From NCBI RefSeq assembly GCF_001558695.1, contig NZ_LNTU01000001.1, positions 1,178,001-1,242,000 of the forward strand: a stretch of DNA of 64,000 nt, written 5' to 3'. Numbering within the stretch: the stretch's first letter is position 1; every line of letters starts with the position of its first letter. A program made the translations under genes and the position numbers. Of this stretch, positions 57,169-64,000 are shown piece by piece. Below the pieces are notes generated by a model, which worked only from the letters and a program-made list of their open reading frames with translations, ran no database searches and had not been told where the DNA came from. Source of the stretch: Paramesorhizobium deserti (GTDB taxonomy: Bacteria > Pseudomonadota > Alphaproteobacteria > Rhizobiales > Rhizobiaceae).

Positions 57169-57806
57169 GGCTCCTTCACCCCCAAATCACCCAGCCCCGT
57201 ACGGCGCAGACGCACATAGAGCGCGCCGTGTCCGCCATGCTTGCGCGCGGCATCCTCATAGGCGCTGACCAGAATGCGAAAAGCGGGCGTCGAAAACCAG
57301 TGCGGCACCGCCTGGCGCAAGATGCCTTCGCTGCCGGAGGAGGAACCCTTGCCGGTGATCACCAGCACATGGCGCAGACCGCGGCTGCGCGCATCGAGAA
57401 GAAAACCATAGAGAAGATTATGCGCTTCGCGCTGCGTCAGGCCGTGCAGATCGATCCGCGCGTCGATATCGAGACGGCCCTTGGCGATCTTGCGATGAGT
57501 GGTCCGGTCGAGCGGATGAAGTGGATGGGGCTCGCGCGGTTTTCCCAGCGGCTTCGGCTGCACGGGCGGCCCGCTCGATGCGGCCTTTTCGGCTTTCGGC
57601 GACAATGGCTCGCGGGCGCCGATTTCCGCCTCCCAGAGATCGAAATCATCGGGTAATTCCGGCCGTTTGCGGCGTTGCGGCTTCAACGGCCTGGCGGTAC
57701 GGGCGACGGTTTCCCAGAGGATGCGGTCTTCCAGCCGCAGCCGATCCCTTTCAGGGGATTGCGGTCCATCTGTCGCGGCTTTCGGCGGTTTGTCTCGGGG
57801 CGTCAT
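57165..57806 (-). CDS. Smr domain protein
   Basis: A 213-aa protein with a disordered, charged N-terminus and a C-terminal Smr domain (about residues 105-205): IDLHGLTQREAHNLLYGFL, the loop VITGKGSSSGSEGILRQ, and HGGHGALYVRLRR. Stand-alone Smr proteins act as RNA or DNA nicking endonucleases; the role here is not known. It lies 12 bp after mltA. Confidence 0.88.
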   Translation of the reverse strand: MTPRDKPPKAATDGPQSPERDRLRLEDRILWETVARTARPLKPQRRKRPELPDDFDLWEAEIGAREPLSPKAEKAASSGPPVQPKPLGKPREPHPLHPLDRTTHRKIAKGRLDIDARIDLHGLTQREAHNLLYGFLLDARSRGLRHVLVITGKGSSSGSEGILRQAVPHWFSTPAFRILVSAYEDAARKHGGHGALYVRLRRTGLGDLGVKEP

Positions 57807-57818
57807 GATTCACTGCTT

Positions 57819-58964
57819 TTAGCCGCATGATCTTGTCCGAAAAGTCTGCAACTTTTCGGGATCATGCTTTAGCAGCACGCGCGGCACCAGCACATAAAAA
57901 TCGGCTTTGTTGCGGATCACACCCGCGATCTCGCCCGCCGCATCACCCGAACCGGCGAAGAGGTCGCCCCGCGCGGGGCCGACAATGGCGGAGCCGGTAT
58001 CCTGCGCGATCATCAGACGGCGCAAACCGCCCCGGTTTCCGGGATCAAAGGCATCGAGGTCTGGCGCGTTGATGAAAACAGGCGTGCCAAAGGTGTGGAG
58101 CAGGCGGTCGACGGCGATGGAGCGCCCCGGCGTCAGCGGAACCTTGGCGGCAGCGATCGGCCCGAGTTCCGAATCCTCGACGGGCGCCTCGCGGAAGAAG
58201 ATATAGGAGCGGTTCTGCCAGAGGATTTCGTCGATGCGGTGCGGATTCTCCCGAAACCAGGCGCGGATCGATTGCATCGTCACATCGCGCGCGGCGAGTT
58301 CGCCGAGCGCGATTAATATCCGGCCTGGCCCGGTGAAGGGATGCCCCGACTTGGCGGCATAGGTGATGCGCCGCCTGCTGCGATCGGGCATTGTGAGCCG
58401 CGCCGCGCCTTGGACATGGGCGAAAAAGGCATCAACCCGATCCTCCACATAGGCTATTTCGAGGTTTCTCCCGTCGAGCGCGCCCGTCTCGATGGCGTGG
58501 CGGTCGTGATATTCCGTCAGCCCGCTCCCGCACCTGCGGGCGAAAGCAAAGGACGGGTCGATATCGGCCGGACGGTTTTGATCGTCAAGCTCGACGAGAT
58601 CGTCGGGTTTTCGATGAAAAGGGATCCGAAATCGATCGGTTCTAACAGAAGAAGCGGCGATTTCCGGCTCGTAGAAGCCGGTGACGAAGCCTTTTTCGCC
58701 GCTTTCGGGCCGCAGCAGACAGGGAAGAAAATGGGCTTCGAAGAACGCGCAGGCCTCCAAGCTGCCTAATGCAGGGATGTCTCTCGCCGCTGCAAAGATC
58801 GGCGCCAGTGCTGCGAAGGCGATACCGAGACTGCCGCTACGATAGGGTTTTTCCAGAACCCGGAAGGCAGACCGGCGAAAAGCGGTGAAAGCGCCGGCAT
58901 GGTCGTCCTCATGCCAGCCGGGGCAATCCGCGTAGGTTACAGGCCTCAAAAGCCTCGATAGCAT
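57819..58964 (-). CDS. mltA: membrane-bound lytic murein transglycosylase A
   Basis: A 381-aa MltA/3D-domain protein that cleaves peptidoglycan to anhydro-muropeptides. The double-psi barrel has GFYEPEI near residue 93 and GHPFTGPGRI near 210. The 3D domain is IAQDTGSAIVGPARGDLFAG near residue 320, carrying the expected catalytic Asp. No signal peptide or lipobox is visible from this start (MLSRLLRPVTYADCPGW); rhizobial homologues are usually annotated the same way. Products could feed the AmgK/MurU recycling genes at 33.7-35.9 kb. Confidence 0.88.
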   Translation of the reverse strand: MLSRLLRPVTYADCPGWHEDDHAGAFTAFRRSAFRVLEKPYRSGSLGIAFAALAPIFAAARDIPALGSLEACAFFEAHFLPCLLRPESGEKGFVTGFYEPEIAASSVRTDRFRIPFHRKPDDLVELDDQNRPADIDPSFAFARRCGSGLTEYHDRHAIETGALDGRNLEIAYVEDRVDAFFAHVQGAARLTMPDRSRRRITYAAKSGHPFTGPGRILIALGELAARDVTMQSIRAWFRENPHRIDEILWQNRSYIFFREAPVEDSELGPIAAAKVPLTPGRSIAVDRLLHTFGTPVFINAPDLDAFDPGNRGGLRRLMIAQDTGSAIVGPARGDLFAGSGDAAGEIAGVIRNKADFYVLVPRVLLKHDPEKLQTFRTRSCG

Positions 58965-59009
58965 GGCCCATGACCTATTTCCGTTCGGGATCCGATTGAC
59001 TCGATGTGA

Positions 59010-59723
59010 TCAATCCTCGGCTTCCGTGGCCACCAGCTTCCAGTTGGGATCGCGGGAGCGGGTGTCGCGCGCGAATGTCCAGACATCCTTGATCTCTGCC
59101 ACGGAATCGGGATCGCCGTCGATGACCTTGCCGTCCTTGTCGAGCGTGGCGGAGATCAACTGGCTGACGATGCGCACCGTGACATGCGCGTCGCTCCCCT
59201 TCATCTCGGCGCCGACGATATCGGCCTTGTCGATGCCAACGAAGGAGGAATTGACCTTTTCGCTCCTCGCCTCACGATCGGTGATCGCCGAGACGAAGCC
59301 GTCATAGACCTCCTTGGAAAGGAGCGTCTTCAGCGCCTTGCGGTCGCCATCGGCAAAGGACATGACGATCATCTCATAAGCCATCTTGGCGCCGTCGACG
59401 AAGCTCGCGGGGTCGAAGGAGGGATCGGCGGCGCGAATCGCGCGCAGGCCCTCATTGAGCGGGGTACCCGCCGGCGAGACGGCATCGATGCTAGTGAAAT
59501 CCTTTTCCGCCGCCGTGTCCGCCCGACGCGGCAGCGCAACGACATTGTCGCCATTGCCGGCCTGTTTCTGGGCATCGCCCGAGCGGGCGGAATAGGGATC
59601 AAAGGGCGGGCGCTCACTGCCGGTGCGGCGGCCGAGAACATTGCGCAGCTGCAGGAAGATGATCACTGCCGCCACAAAGAAGAAAATCGTCCCGAAATCG
59701 AAGAATTCCATACCGTCTGCCAA
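59010..59723 (-). CDS. Tim44/TimA-like membrane adaptor
   Basis: A 237-aa protein with an N-terminal membrane anchor (residues 9-27, TIFFFVAAVIIFLQLRNVL), a Pro/Ser/charged linker, and a C-terminal Tim44-like domain (about 100-235; AYEMIVMSFADGDRKALKTL, EIKDVWTFARD). It is homologous to the mitochondrial import adaptor; the bacterial role is uncertain. It is divergent from fxsA-secB and lies 45 bp upstream of mltA. Confidence 0.87.
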   Translation of the reverse strand: MADGMEFFDFGTIFFFVAAVIIFLQLRNVLGRRTGSERPPFDPYSARSGDAQKQAGNGDNVVALPRRADTAAEKDFTSIDAVSPAGTPLNEGLRAIRAADPSFDPASFVDGAKMAYEMIVMSFADGDRKALKTLLSKEVYDGFVSAITDREARSEKVNSSFVGIDKADIVGAEMKGSDAHVTVRIVSQLISATLDKDGKVIDGDPDSVAEIKDVWTFARDTRSRDPNWKLVATEAED

Positions 59724-59898
59724 TCATGGGATGTGAACCGGTGCCAGCGATTCAACATCGGAATTTGCTACCCAACCTGAAAAACATATAGTCCGGCATG
59801 TTGAATCATTCAAATGCCGATCGCCAGATCATATGTAGAGAGAAATGAAGGAATTGCCTTCGAAAAATCATGTTCTTTAATCGAAAGGTCGATCTCGC

Positions 59899-60402
59899 GT
59901 GCCATCCACTCTCTTTCCGCTTCTCCTTGTGGCAATGCCATTCCTGGAAATTGCGGGTTTTGTGATCGTCGGCAGCCATATCGGCGTGCTGGCCACCCTC
60001 GCACTGGTCGTGCTCGGCGGCATGCTCGGCTTCTTTCTCCTGCGTGTGCAGGGCTTCAGCCTGCTCCAGAAGATCAGGGCCGAAGCGGCGGCGGGGCGGG
60101 TTCCCGACCGGGAACTGGTGCATGGCGCCATGCTGGTGCTGGCGGCGATCCTTTTGATCATCCCCGGCTTCTTCACCGATATCTGCGGGCTTCTGCTTTT
60201 CATTCCGCCGGTGCGCGATCTCGTCTGGCGCTATCTTTCGCGCAGCGGCGTCATCGTCACCATGGGCGCGACGCGCTACGGCCCCGGCTATGAAGCAGGG
60301 CAGAAGCCCGCGCGCGACCGGGTCATCGATCTCGACCCGGAAGACTATTCACGCAAGCCGGACCCCAACTCGCCCTGGCGCGGAGACAATGACACGCAAT
60401 GA
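59899..60402 (+). CDS. fxsA: FxsA family membrane protein (GTG start)
   Basis: A 167-aa inner-membrane protein. FxsA traits are PFLEIAGFVIVGSHIG near residue 14, GGMLGFFLLRVQG near 40, and LLIIPGFFTDICGLLLFIPPVR near 87. In E. coli it aids survival in F-containing cells infected by phage T7; its normal role is unclear. The start is GTG at 59899; I see no earlier ATG that fits. It lies 126 bp before secB. Confidence 0.88.
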   Translation: MPSTLFPLLLVAMPFLEIAGFVIVGSHIGVLATLALVVLGGMLGFFLLRVQGFSLLQKIRAEAAAGRVPDRELVHGAMLVLAAILLIIPGFFTDICGLLLFIPPVRDLVWRYLSRSGVIVTMGATRYGPGYEAGQKPARDRVIDLDPEDYSRKPDPNSPWRGDNDTQ

Positions 60403-60528
60403 AATCATAAGTTGCGTCTTCCTGAAAATGCACCTTCATGCGTTCTTGCCTCGCAGAGTCACACATGCTAGCCAACCTTATTCACTTCAAGGCCGTGATG
60501 GTCATTCCAAAAAGAAGGTCTTCTGACG

Positions 60529-61044
60529 ATGGCAAAAACGCCAAGCGACACAACAGCAACGGCTGGCGAAGCAAAGAATGGTAACGGCGCGGGTACTGGC
60601 GCACAGCCGTCGCTGAACATATTGGCGCAGTATGTGAAGGATTTGTCCTTCGAGAGCCCCGGCGCGCCGCTTTCGCTGCGTCCGCGCGAAAAGGCACCGT
60701 CGATCAACATCAACGTCAATGTCGGCGCCAATCCGATCGCCGAAGGCGATTTCGACGTCGTGCTAACGCTGAACGCGCAGGCCGGCGAGGGCAAGGACGT
60801 GCTGTTCAACGTCGAACTGGTTTACGGCGGCGTCTTCCGCATCCAGGGCGTTCCGCAGGAACACATGCTGCCGCTGCTCTTCATCGAGTGCCCGCGGCTG
60901 CTCTTCCCCTTCGCCCGCCAGATCGTTGCCGAGGCGACGCGCAATGGCGGCTTCCCGCCGCTGATGATCGACCCTATCGATTTTGCGCAGATGTTCCAGC
61001 AGCGCATGGCCGAGGAGCAGGCCAAGTCGGTGGTCAAGAGCTGA
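60529..61044 (+). CDS. secB: protein-export chaperone SecB
   Basis: A 171-aa SecB, keeping preproteins unfolded for SecA. The core has [14 protein letters not shown] near residue 37, [19 protein letters not shown] near residue 60, and [21 protein letters not shown] near 124. The N-terminus is Thr/Ala/Gly-rich and longer than in E. coli. A terminator shared with the convergent dnaQ follows. Confidence 0.95.
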   Translation: MAKTPSDTTATAGEAKNGNGAGTGAQPSLNILAQYVKDLSFESPGAPLSLRPREKAPSININVNVGANPIAEGDFDVVLTLNAQAGEGKDVLFNVELVYGGVFRIQGVPQEHMLPLLFIECPRLLFPFARQIVAEATRNGGFPPLMIDPIDFAQMFQQRMAEEQAKSVVKS

Positions 61045-61064
61045 CGATCAGCCCCATGGATCTG

Positions 61065-61092
61065 AAAAAGTCCGGCTCTGCCGGGCTTTTTT
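61065..61092. terminator. bidirectional terminator between secB and dnaQ
   Basis: AAAAAGTCCGGC (61065-61076) and GCCGGGCTTTTTT (61080-61092) form a hairpin with one G-T pair and a TCT loop, with A and T tails for both directions. Confidence 0.88.
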
Positions 61093-61100
61093 GTTGATTG

Positions 61101-61811
61101 CTATTCCCCGGCTTCCACAGCGAATTTCGCCCAGATCGCCTTCGAGCCGATCTTTTCGACAAGCGCGGCATGGGAGGCCGCCTGCACCGGCGAGAGGCGG
61201 GAGGGCAAGGGCTCCGGCCGTGCCCCGATGACGATAACCGTCTCTTCCCGCGTTGCGCCACCGCGGCTGTCGCTCTCGATGGTCAGGCCAAGTGCTGCCT
61301 GCTTGCCGCCGATCAGCTCGATATAGACTTCCGCCAGGATCTCCGAATCGAGAAGCGCGCCGTGCAGGGTGCGGTGGCTGTTGTCGATGCCGTAGCGCCG
61401 GCAGAGCGCATCGAGCGAATTGGGGCCCATTGGATGCCGGCGCCTGGCAAGCGCCAGCGTGTCGACGACCCGCTCGTTGTGTATCGAAGGCTGGCCTATA
61501 CGCTCCAGTTCGGCATTGATGAAGCCGATATCGAAGGTGGCGTTATGGGCGATCAGCTTGGCTCCATCGAAGAAATCCAGAAAATCATTGGCGATCTCGC
61601 CAAAGGTCGGCTTGTCAGCCAGCTGTTCATTGCTGATGCCGTGAACCGCGAGCGCCTCGGGATGGACGGCGCGGCCCTGCGGATTGATGAAGACGTGAAA
61701 GGTGCGGCCCGTCGGGAAGCGGTTGACGAGTTCCACCCCGCCGATCTCGATGACACGGTCCTCGAGCCGGTCGAGACCGGTCGTTTCGGTATCGAATACG
61801 ATCTCCCGCAT
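61101..61811 (-). CDS. dnaQ: DNA polymerase III epsilon subunit
   Basis: A 236-aa proofreading 3'-5' exonuclease. Exo I is VFDTETTGLDR near residue 5, Exo II HNATFDIGF near residue 94, and Exo III HRTLHGALLDSEILAEVY with the catalytic His and Asp near residue 147. The C-terminal tail binds the alpha subunit. It lies in the dnaQ-coaE-aroE-maf group, 114 bp after coaE. Confidence 0.95.
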   Translation of the reverse strand: MREIVFDTETTGLDRLEDRVIEIGGVELVNRFPTGRTFHVFINPQGRAVHPEALAVHGISNEQLADKPTFGEIANDFLDFFDGAKLIAHNATFDIGFINAELERIGQPSIHNERVVDTLALARRRHPMGPNSLDALCRRYGIDNSHRTLHGALLDSEILAEVYIELIGGKQAALGLTIESDSRGGATREETVIVIGARPEPLPSRLSPVQAASHAALVEKIGSKAIWAKFAVEAGE

Positions 61812-61925
61812 GAACTTACCTTTCCATTATGCGAACGTCAGGTGTTTCATTTGACTGCAATGCACAAAGAATCAACGTAGACAGATTCGCCGAGCGGAAA
61901 GCCGCTTGCAAGCGTGACGGCCACC

Positions 61926-62519
61926 TTATCCAGTAACCTCTGTCCGCAACCGGCGGATTATTTCCGCCACCGCTTCACGCGCGGCGTCCGTTCCCTTGCT
62001 GGTGTCGACGATGAAATCGGCGCGGGCGCGCTTTTCGGCATCCGGCATCTGGCGGGCAAGGATGGCGTCAAGCTTTGCCTCGGTCATGCCGGGCCGTGCG
62101 AGAACGCGCTGGCGCTGCACCTCCTGCGGAGCGGAAACAACGACCACCCTGTCGACACGGGCTTCACCTGCGGTTTCGAAGAGAAGGGGGATATCAAGGA
62201 GGGCGATATCCGCGCCGGCCTGCCTGGCCTTTTCCAGAAAGGCCTGTTCCTCCTCGCGCACCAGCGGATGGACGATCGCCTCTAGCTTCCTGATCGCTTC
62301 CGCCTGGCCCAGGACGGCCGATGAGAGCTTTTCCCTGTCGACGCCGTTTTCATTGGTCGTGCCGGGGAAAGCCGCTTCGATCAATGGCGCGGCGCGGCCG
62401 GAATAAAGCCGGTGCACCGCCTCGTCGGCGCTATAGGCGGGAATGCCTGATTCGGCGAACATCTGCGCCGTGGTCGATTTTCCCATGCCGATGGAGCCGG
62501 TCAGGCCGAGGACGATCAC
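61926..62519 (-). CDS. coaE: dephospho-CoA kinase
   Basis: A 197-aa kinase, last step of CoA synthesis. The P-loop is [15 protein letters not shown] near residue 5, with [24 protein letters not shown] near 100. The start overlaps the aroE stop by 4 bp. With coaA at 48.9 kb this window holds two of the CoA pathway enzymes. Confidence 0.95.
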   Translation of the reverse strand: MIVLGLTGSIGMGKSTTAQMFAESGIPAYSADEAVHRLYSGRAAPLIEAAFPGTTNENGVDREKLSSAVLGQAEAIRKLEAIVHPLVREEEQAFLEKARQAGADIALLDIPLLFETAGEARVDRVVVVSAPQEVQRQRVLARPGMTEAKLDAILARQMPDAEKRARADFIVDTSKGTDAAREAVAEIIRRLRTEVTG

Positions 62520-63379
62520 TTGGCGGTCTCTTCCTGTTTCGGCTTTGCCATATCGGCCAGAATGCGAGCGCGCAGTTCCGACGTCACCTCCGGGCGCAGG
62601 CCGAACCAGCGCTCGAAGCCCGGAGCGGCCTGGTGCAAGAGCATGCCGAGGCCATCGACGCTCTTCAGGCCGGCATCTCTGGCAGTCCTGAGAAAAGGCG
62701 TTTCGAGCGGAACATAGACGATGTCGGTGACGATCGTTGCCGGATTGGCTCTCGTGAGGTCGAGCGTGAGCCCGTCCTTGCCGTGGCCTTCCATTCCGAG
62801 CGGGGTGGTATTGACGATCAAGCCGGCGGCCGCGACAAGACCCTGCGCCTCATCGAGGCCGTGGGTCGAAACCCCGGAACCGAAATGCGCGGCCAGTTCC
62901 TCGGCCCGCGCCGGCGTGCGGTTGACGATATGGATATCAGTGAAGCCGCGACTTTTCAGCGCGTGCACGATGGCGCGGCTGGCGCCGCCTGCGCCGAGCA
63001 CCAGCGCCGTATCCGCGCTGTCCCATCCCTCGGCATACTCGTCGAGATTGGCGGCAAAACCATAAGCATCGGTATTGCCGCCATGAAGCCGGCCTTGTTC
63101 GAACCAGAGCGTATTGACCGCGCCGATACCTTCAGCAGCAGCGTCATGTGCCTCGCAAAGGGCGAAAGCGGCTTCCTTGTGCGGGATGGTGACATTGCCG
63201 CCCGCATATCCGTTCTCCCGTAGCGAGGCGATAAAGGCTGGAAAGGCTTCCGGCACGGTTTCGATCGCTTCATAGGAGCCTTCAAGGCCATGGGCCTTCA
63301 GCCAGAAGCCATGAATCAGCGGCGAACGGGAATGCCTGATAGGAAAGCCGGTGACGAATGCCTTGACGGGTTCAGCCAT
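62516..63379 (-). CDS. aroE: shikimate dehydrogenase
   Basis: A 287-aa NADPH-dependent enzyme of the shikimate pathway. Substrate serines are in [13 protein letters not shown] near residue 15, catalytic Lys in [11 protein letters not shown] near residue 68, Asp in GGNTDAYGF near 105, and the NADP loop [11 protein letters not shown] near 130, with NRTPAR near 155. I use the ATG at 63379; it overlaps the maf stop by 8 bp. A longer in-frame reading to 63553 lies inside maf. Confidence 0.95.
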   Translation of the reverse strand: MAEPVKAFVTGFPIRHSRSPLIHGFWLKAHGLEGSYEAIETVPEAFPAFIASLRENGYAGGNVTIPHKEAAFALCEAHDAAAEGIGAVNTLWFEQGRLHGGNTDAYGFAANLDEYAEGWDSADTALVLGAGGASRAIVHALKSRGFTDIHIVNRTPARAEELAAHFGSGVSTHGLDEAQGLVAAAGLIVNTTPLGMEGHGKDGLTLDLTRANPATIVTDIVYVPLETPFLRTARDAGLKSVDGLGMLLHQAAPGFERWFGLRPEVTSELRARILADMAKPKQEETAK

Positions 63380-63971
63380 CGATCGCTCCCAGCCTGCGCA
63401 ACTCATCGAGAAGCGGCAGCATCGGCAGGCCGACAATGGTGAAATAATCGCCGTCGATCTTCTCGAAGAGCTGCAAACCCTCGCCCTCGACCTGATAAGC
63501 GCCGACGCTGGAAAGGGCGATGTTCCCGACCCGCGCCAGATGGCGGCCGACAAAGGCCGGATCGAGGGTGCGCATGGTCATCCGCGCCACGCCGACATGC
63601 CGCCAAATCGCTTCCTCGCCGCGCGCCAGTACCACGGCGCTATTGAGATTATGAGTCTTTCCCGAGAGCTTCAGGAGATGCTGGCGCGCCGCCTCCATAT
63701 CAGCCGGCTTGTGGAAGATTTCATCGTCCAGCGACAAGGTCTGGTCGCAGCCGATGACCAGCGCATCGGGATGGCGGGCGCTGACATCGAGCGCCTTGGC
63801 CTCGGCAAGGACCATCGCGACGTCCTCCGGCGTGGCGCCGGTGTCTTGCAGGGCCATTTCCACGGCACGCTCGTCGATCTCGGCCGCTTCCGTCAGAAAG
63901 GAGATGCCGGCATTTTTCAGGAGGGCGGCGCGGAACGGGCTTTTCGATGCCAGGATGATCGGTGTGGCCAT
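63372..63971 (-). CDS. maf: Maf/YceF-type nucleotide pyrophosphatase
   Basis: A 199-aa Maf protein that hydrolyses non-canonical or pyrimidine NTPs. It begins [20 protein letters not shown] and has the catalytic block [18 protein letters not shown] near residue 72, where GCDQTL is typical of YceF-like Maf. It is the first visible gene of the aroE-coaE-dnaQ group; the remaining 29 bp to the window end contain no gene start. Confidence 0.92.
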   Translation of the reverse strand: MATPIILASKSPFRAALLKNAGISFLTEAAEIDERAVEMALQDTGATPEDVAMVLAEAKALDVSARHPDALVIGCDQTLSLDDEIFHKPADMEAARQHLLKLSGKTHNLNSAVVLARGEEAIWRHVGVARMTMRTLDPAFVGRHLARVGNIALSSVGAYQVEGEGLQLFEKIDGDYFTIVGLPMLPLLDELRRLGAIDG

Positions 63972-64000
63972 GGTAAATCCTCGTAGGGCTTTTCGTTACC

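Overview
The window is a high-GC alphaproteobacterial chromosome segment. Protein families, gene order and intergenic palindromes point to the Rhizobiales (Hyphomicrobiales). Diagnostic points are the adjoining blocks trpF-trpB-trpA-accD-folC / trxA-addA-addB, a TsaE-phosphotransferase fusion beside a DivL-like kinase and ahcY, HPr-EIIA-HprK-ChvG-ChvI / pckA, coaA-hisE-hisF-hisA-hisH-hisB / hslV-hslU, and mltA / fxsA-secB / dnaQ-coaE-aroE-maf. I do not name a genus. In relatives this gene order lies near the hemE-side chromosome origin, so the right end is probably close to oriC (inference).

Layout. 1-4.3 kb: a partial solute-binding protein and a family III CoA-transferase, then an arginine-to-proline catabolic pair (arginase, ornithine cyclodeaminase) with a divergent Lrp/AsnC regulator. 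4.5-8.2 kb: a tightly overlapped SitABCD-type Mn/Fe ABC transporter operon with operator-like repeats upstream. 8.3-9.4 kb: Ada. 9.7-16 kb (minus): pheT, a low-GC membrane-protein gene inserted inside pheST, pheS, rplT, rpmI, an isoprenylcysteine-methyltransferase-like gene and infC, which starts with ATT. 16.2-20.5 kb: alpha/beta hydrolase, BenE transporter, DUF2852, YgjP-like metallopeptidase and YdcF. 20.9-26.5 kb: the trp-acc-fol operon with an unknown gene between trpB and trpA. 26.6-38.6 kb (minus): trxA, AddAB recombination nuclease, a MurU-like nucleotidyltransferase, the TsaE-AmgK-like fusion and a DivL-like pseudo-histidine kinase. 38.9-46.7 kb: ahcY with a palindromic operator candidate, a HigA-like remnant, the HPr/EIIA/HprK regulatory PTS, the ChvG/ChvI two-component system and divergent pckA. 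47-48.7 kb: ArfB, LysM/BON protein and AlkB. 48.9-55.6 kb: coaA-his operon and hslVU. 55.8-64 kb: DUF1402, XRE regulator, Smr protein, MltA, Tim44-like protein, FxsA, SecB, DnaQ, CoaE, AroE and Maf.

Most genes are housekeeping and sit in translationally coupled operons (many ATGA overlaps). The less ordinary material is a set of intergenic palindrome families (RIME-like elements, two classes of hairpin and a duplicated block of about 180 bp), the low-GC gene in pheST, the trpB-trpA unknown gene, the antitoxin remnant, and two candidate regulatory palindromes (sitA, ahcY). I found no CRISPR array, prophage, transposase, tRNA or rRNA. No complete unknown system is evident; the best candidates for something new are the interposed unknown genes and the repeat families.
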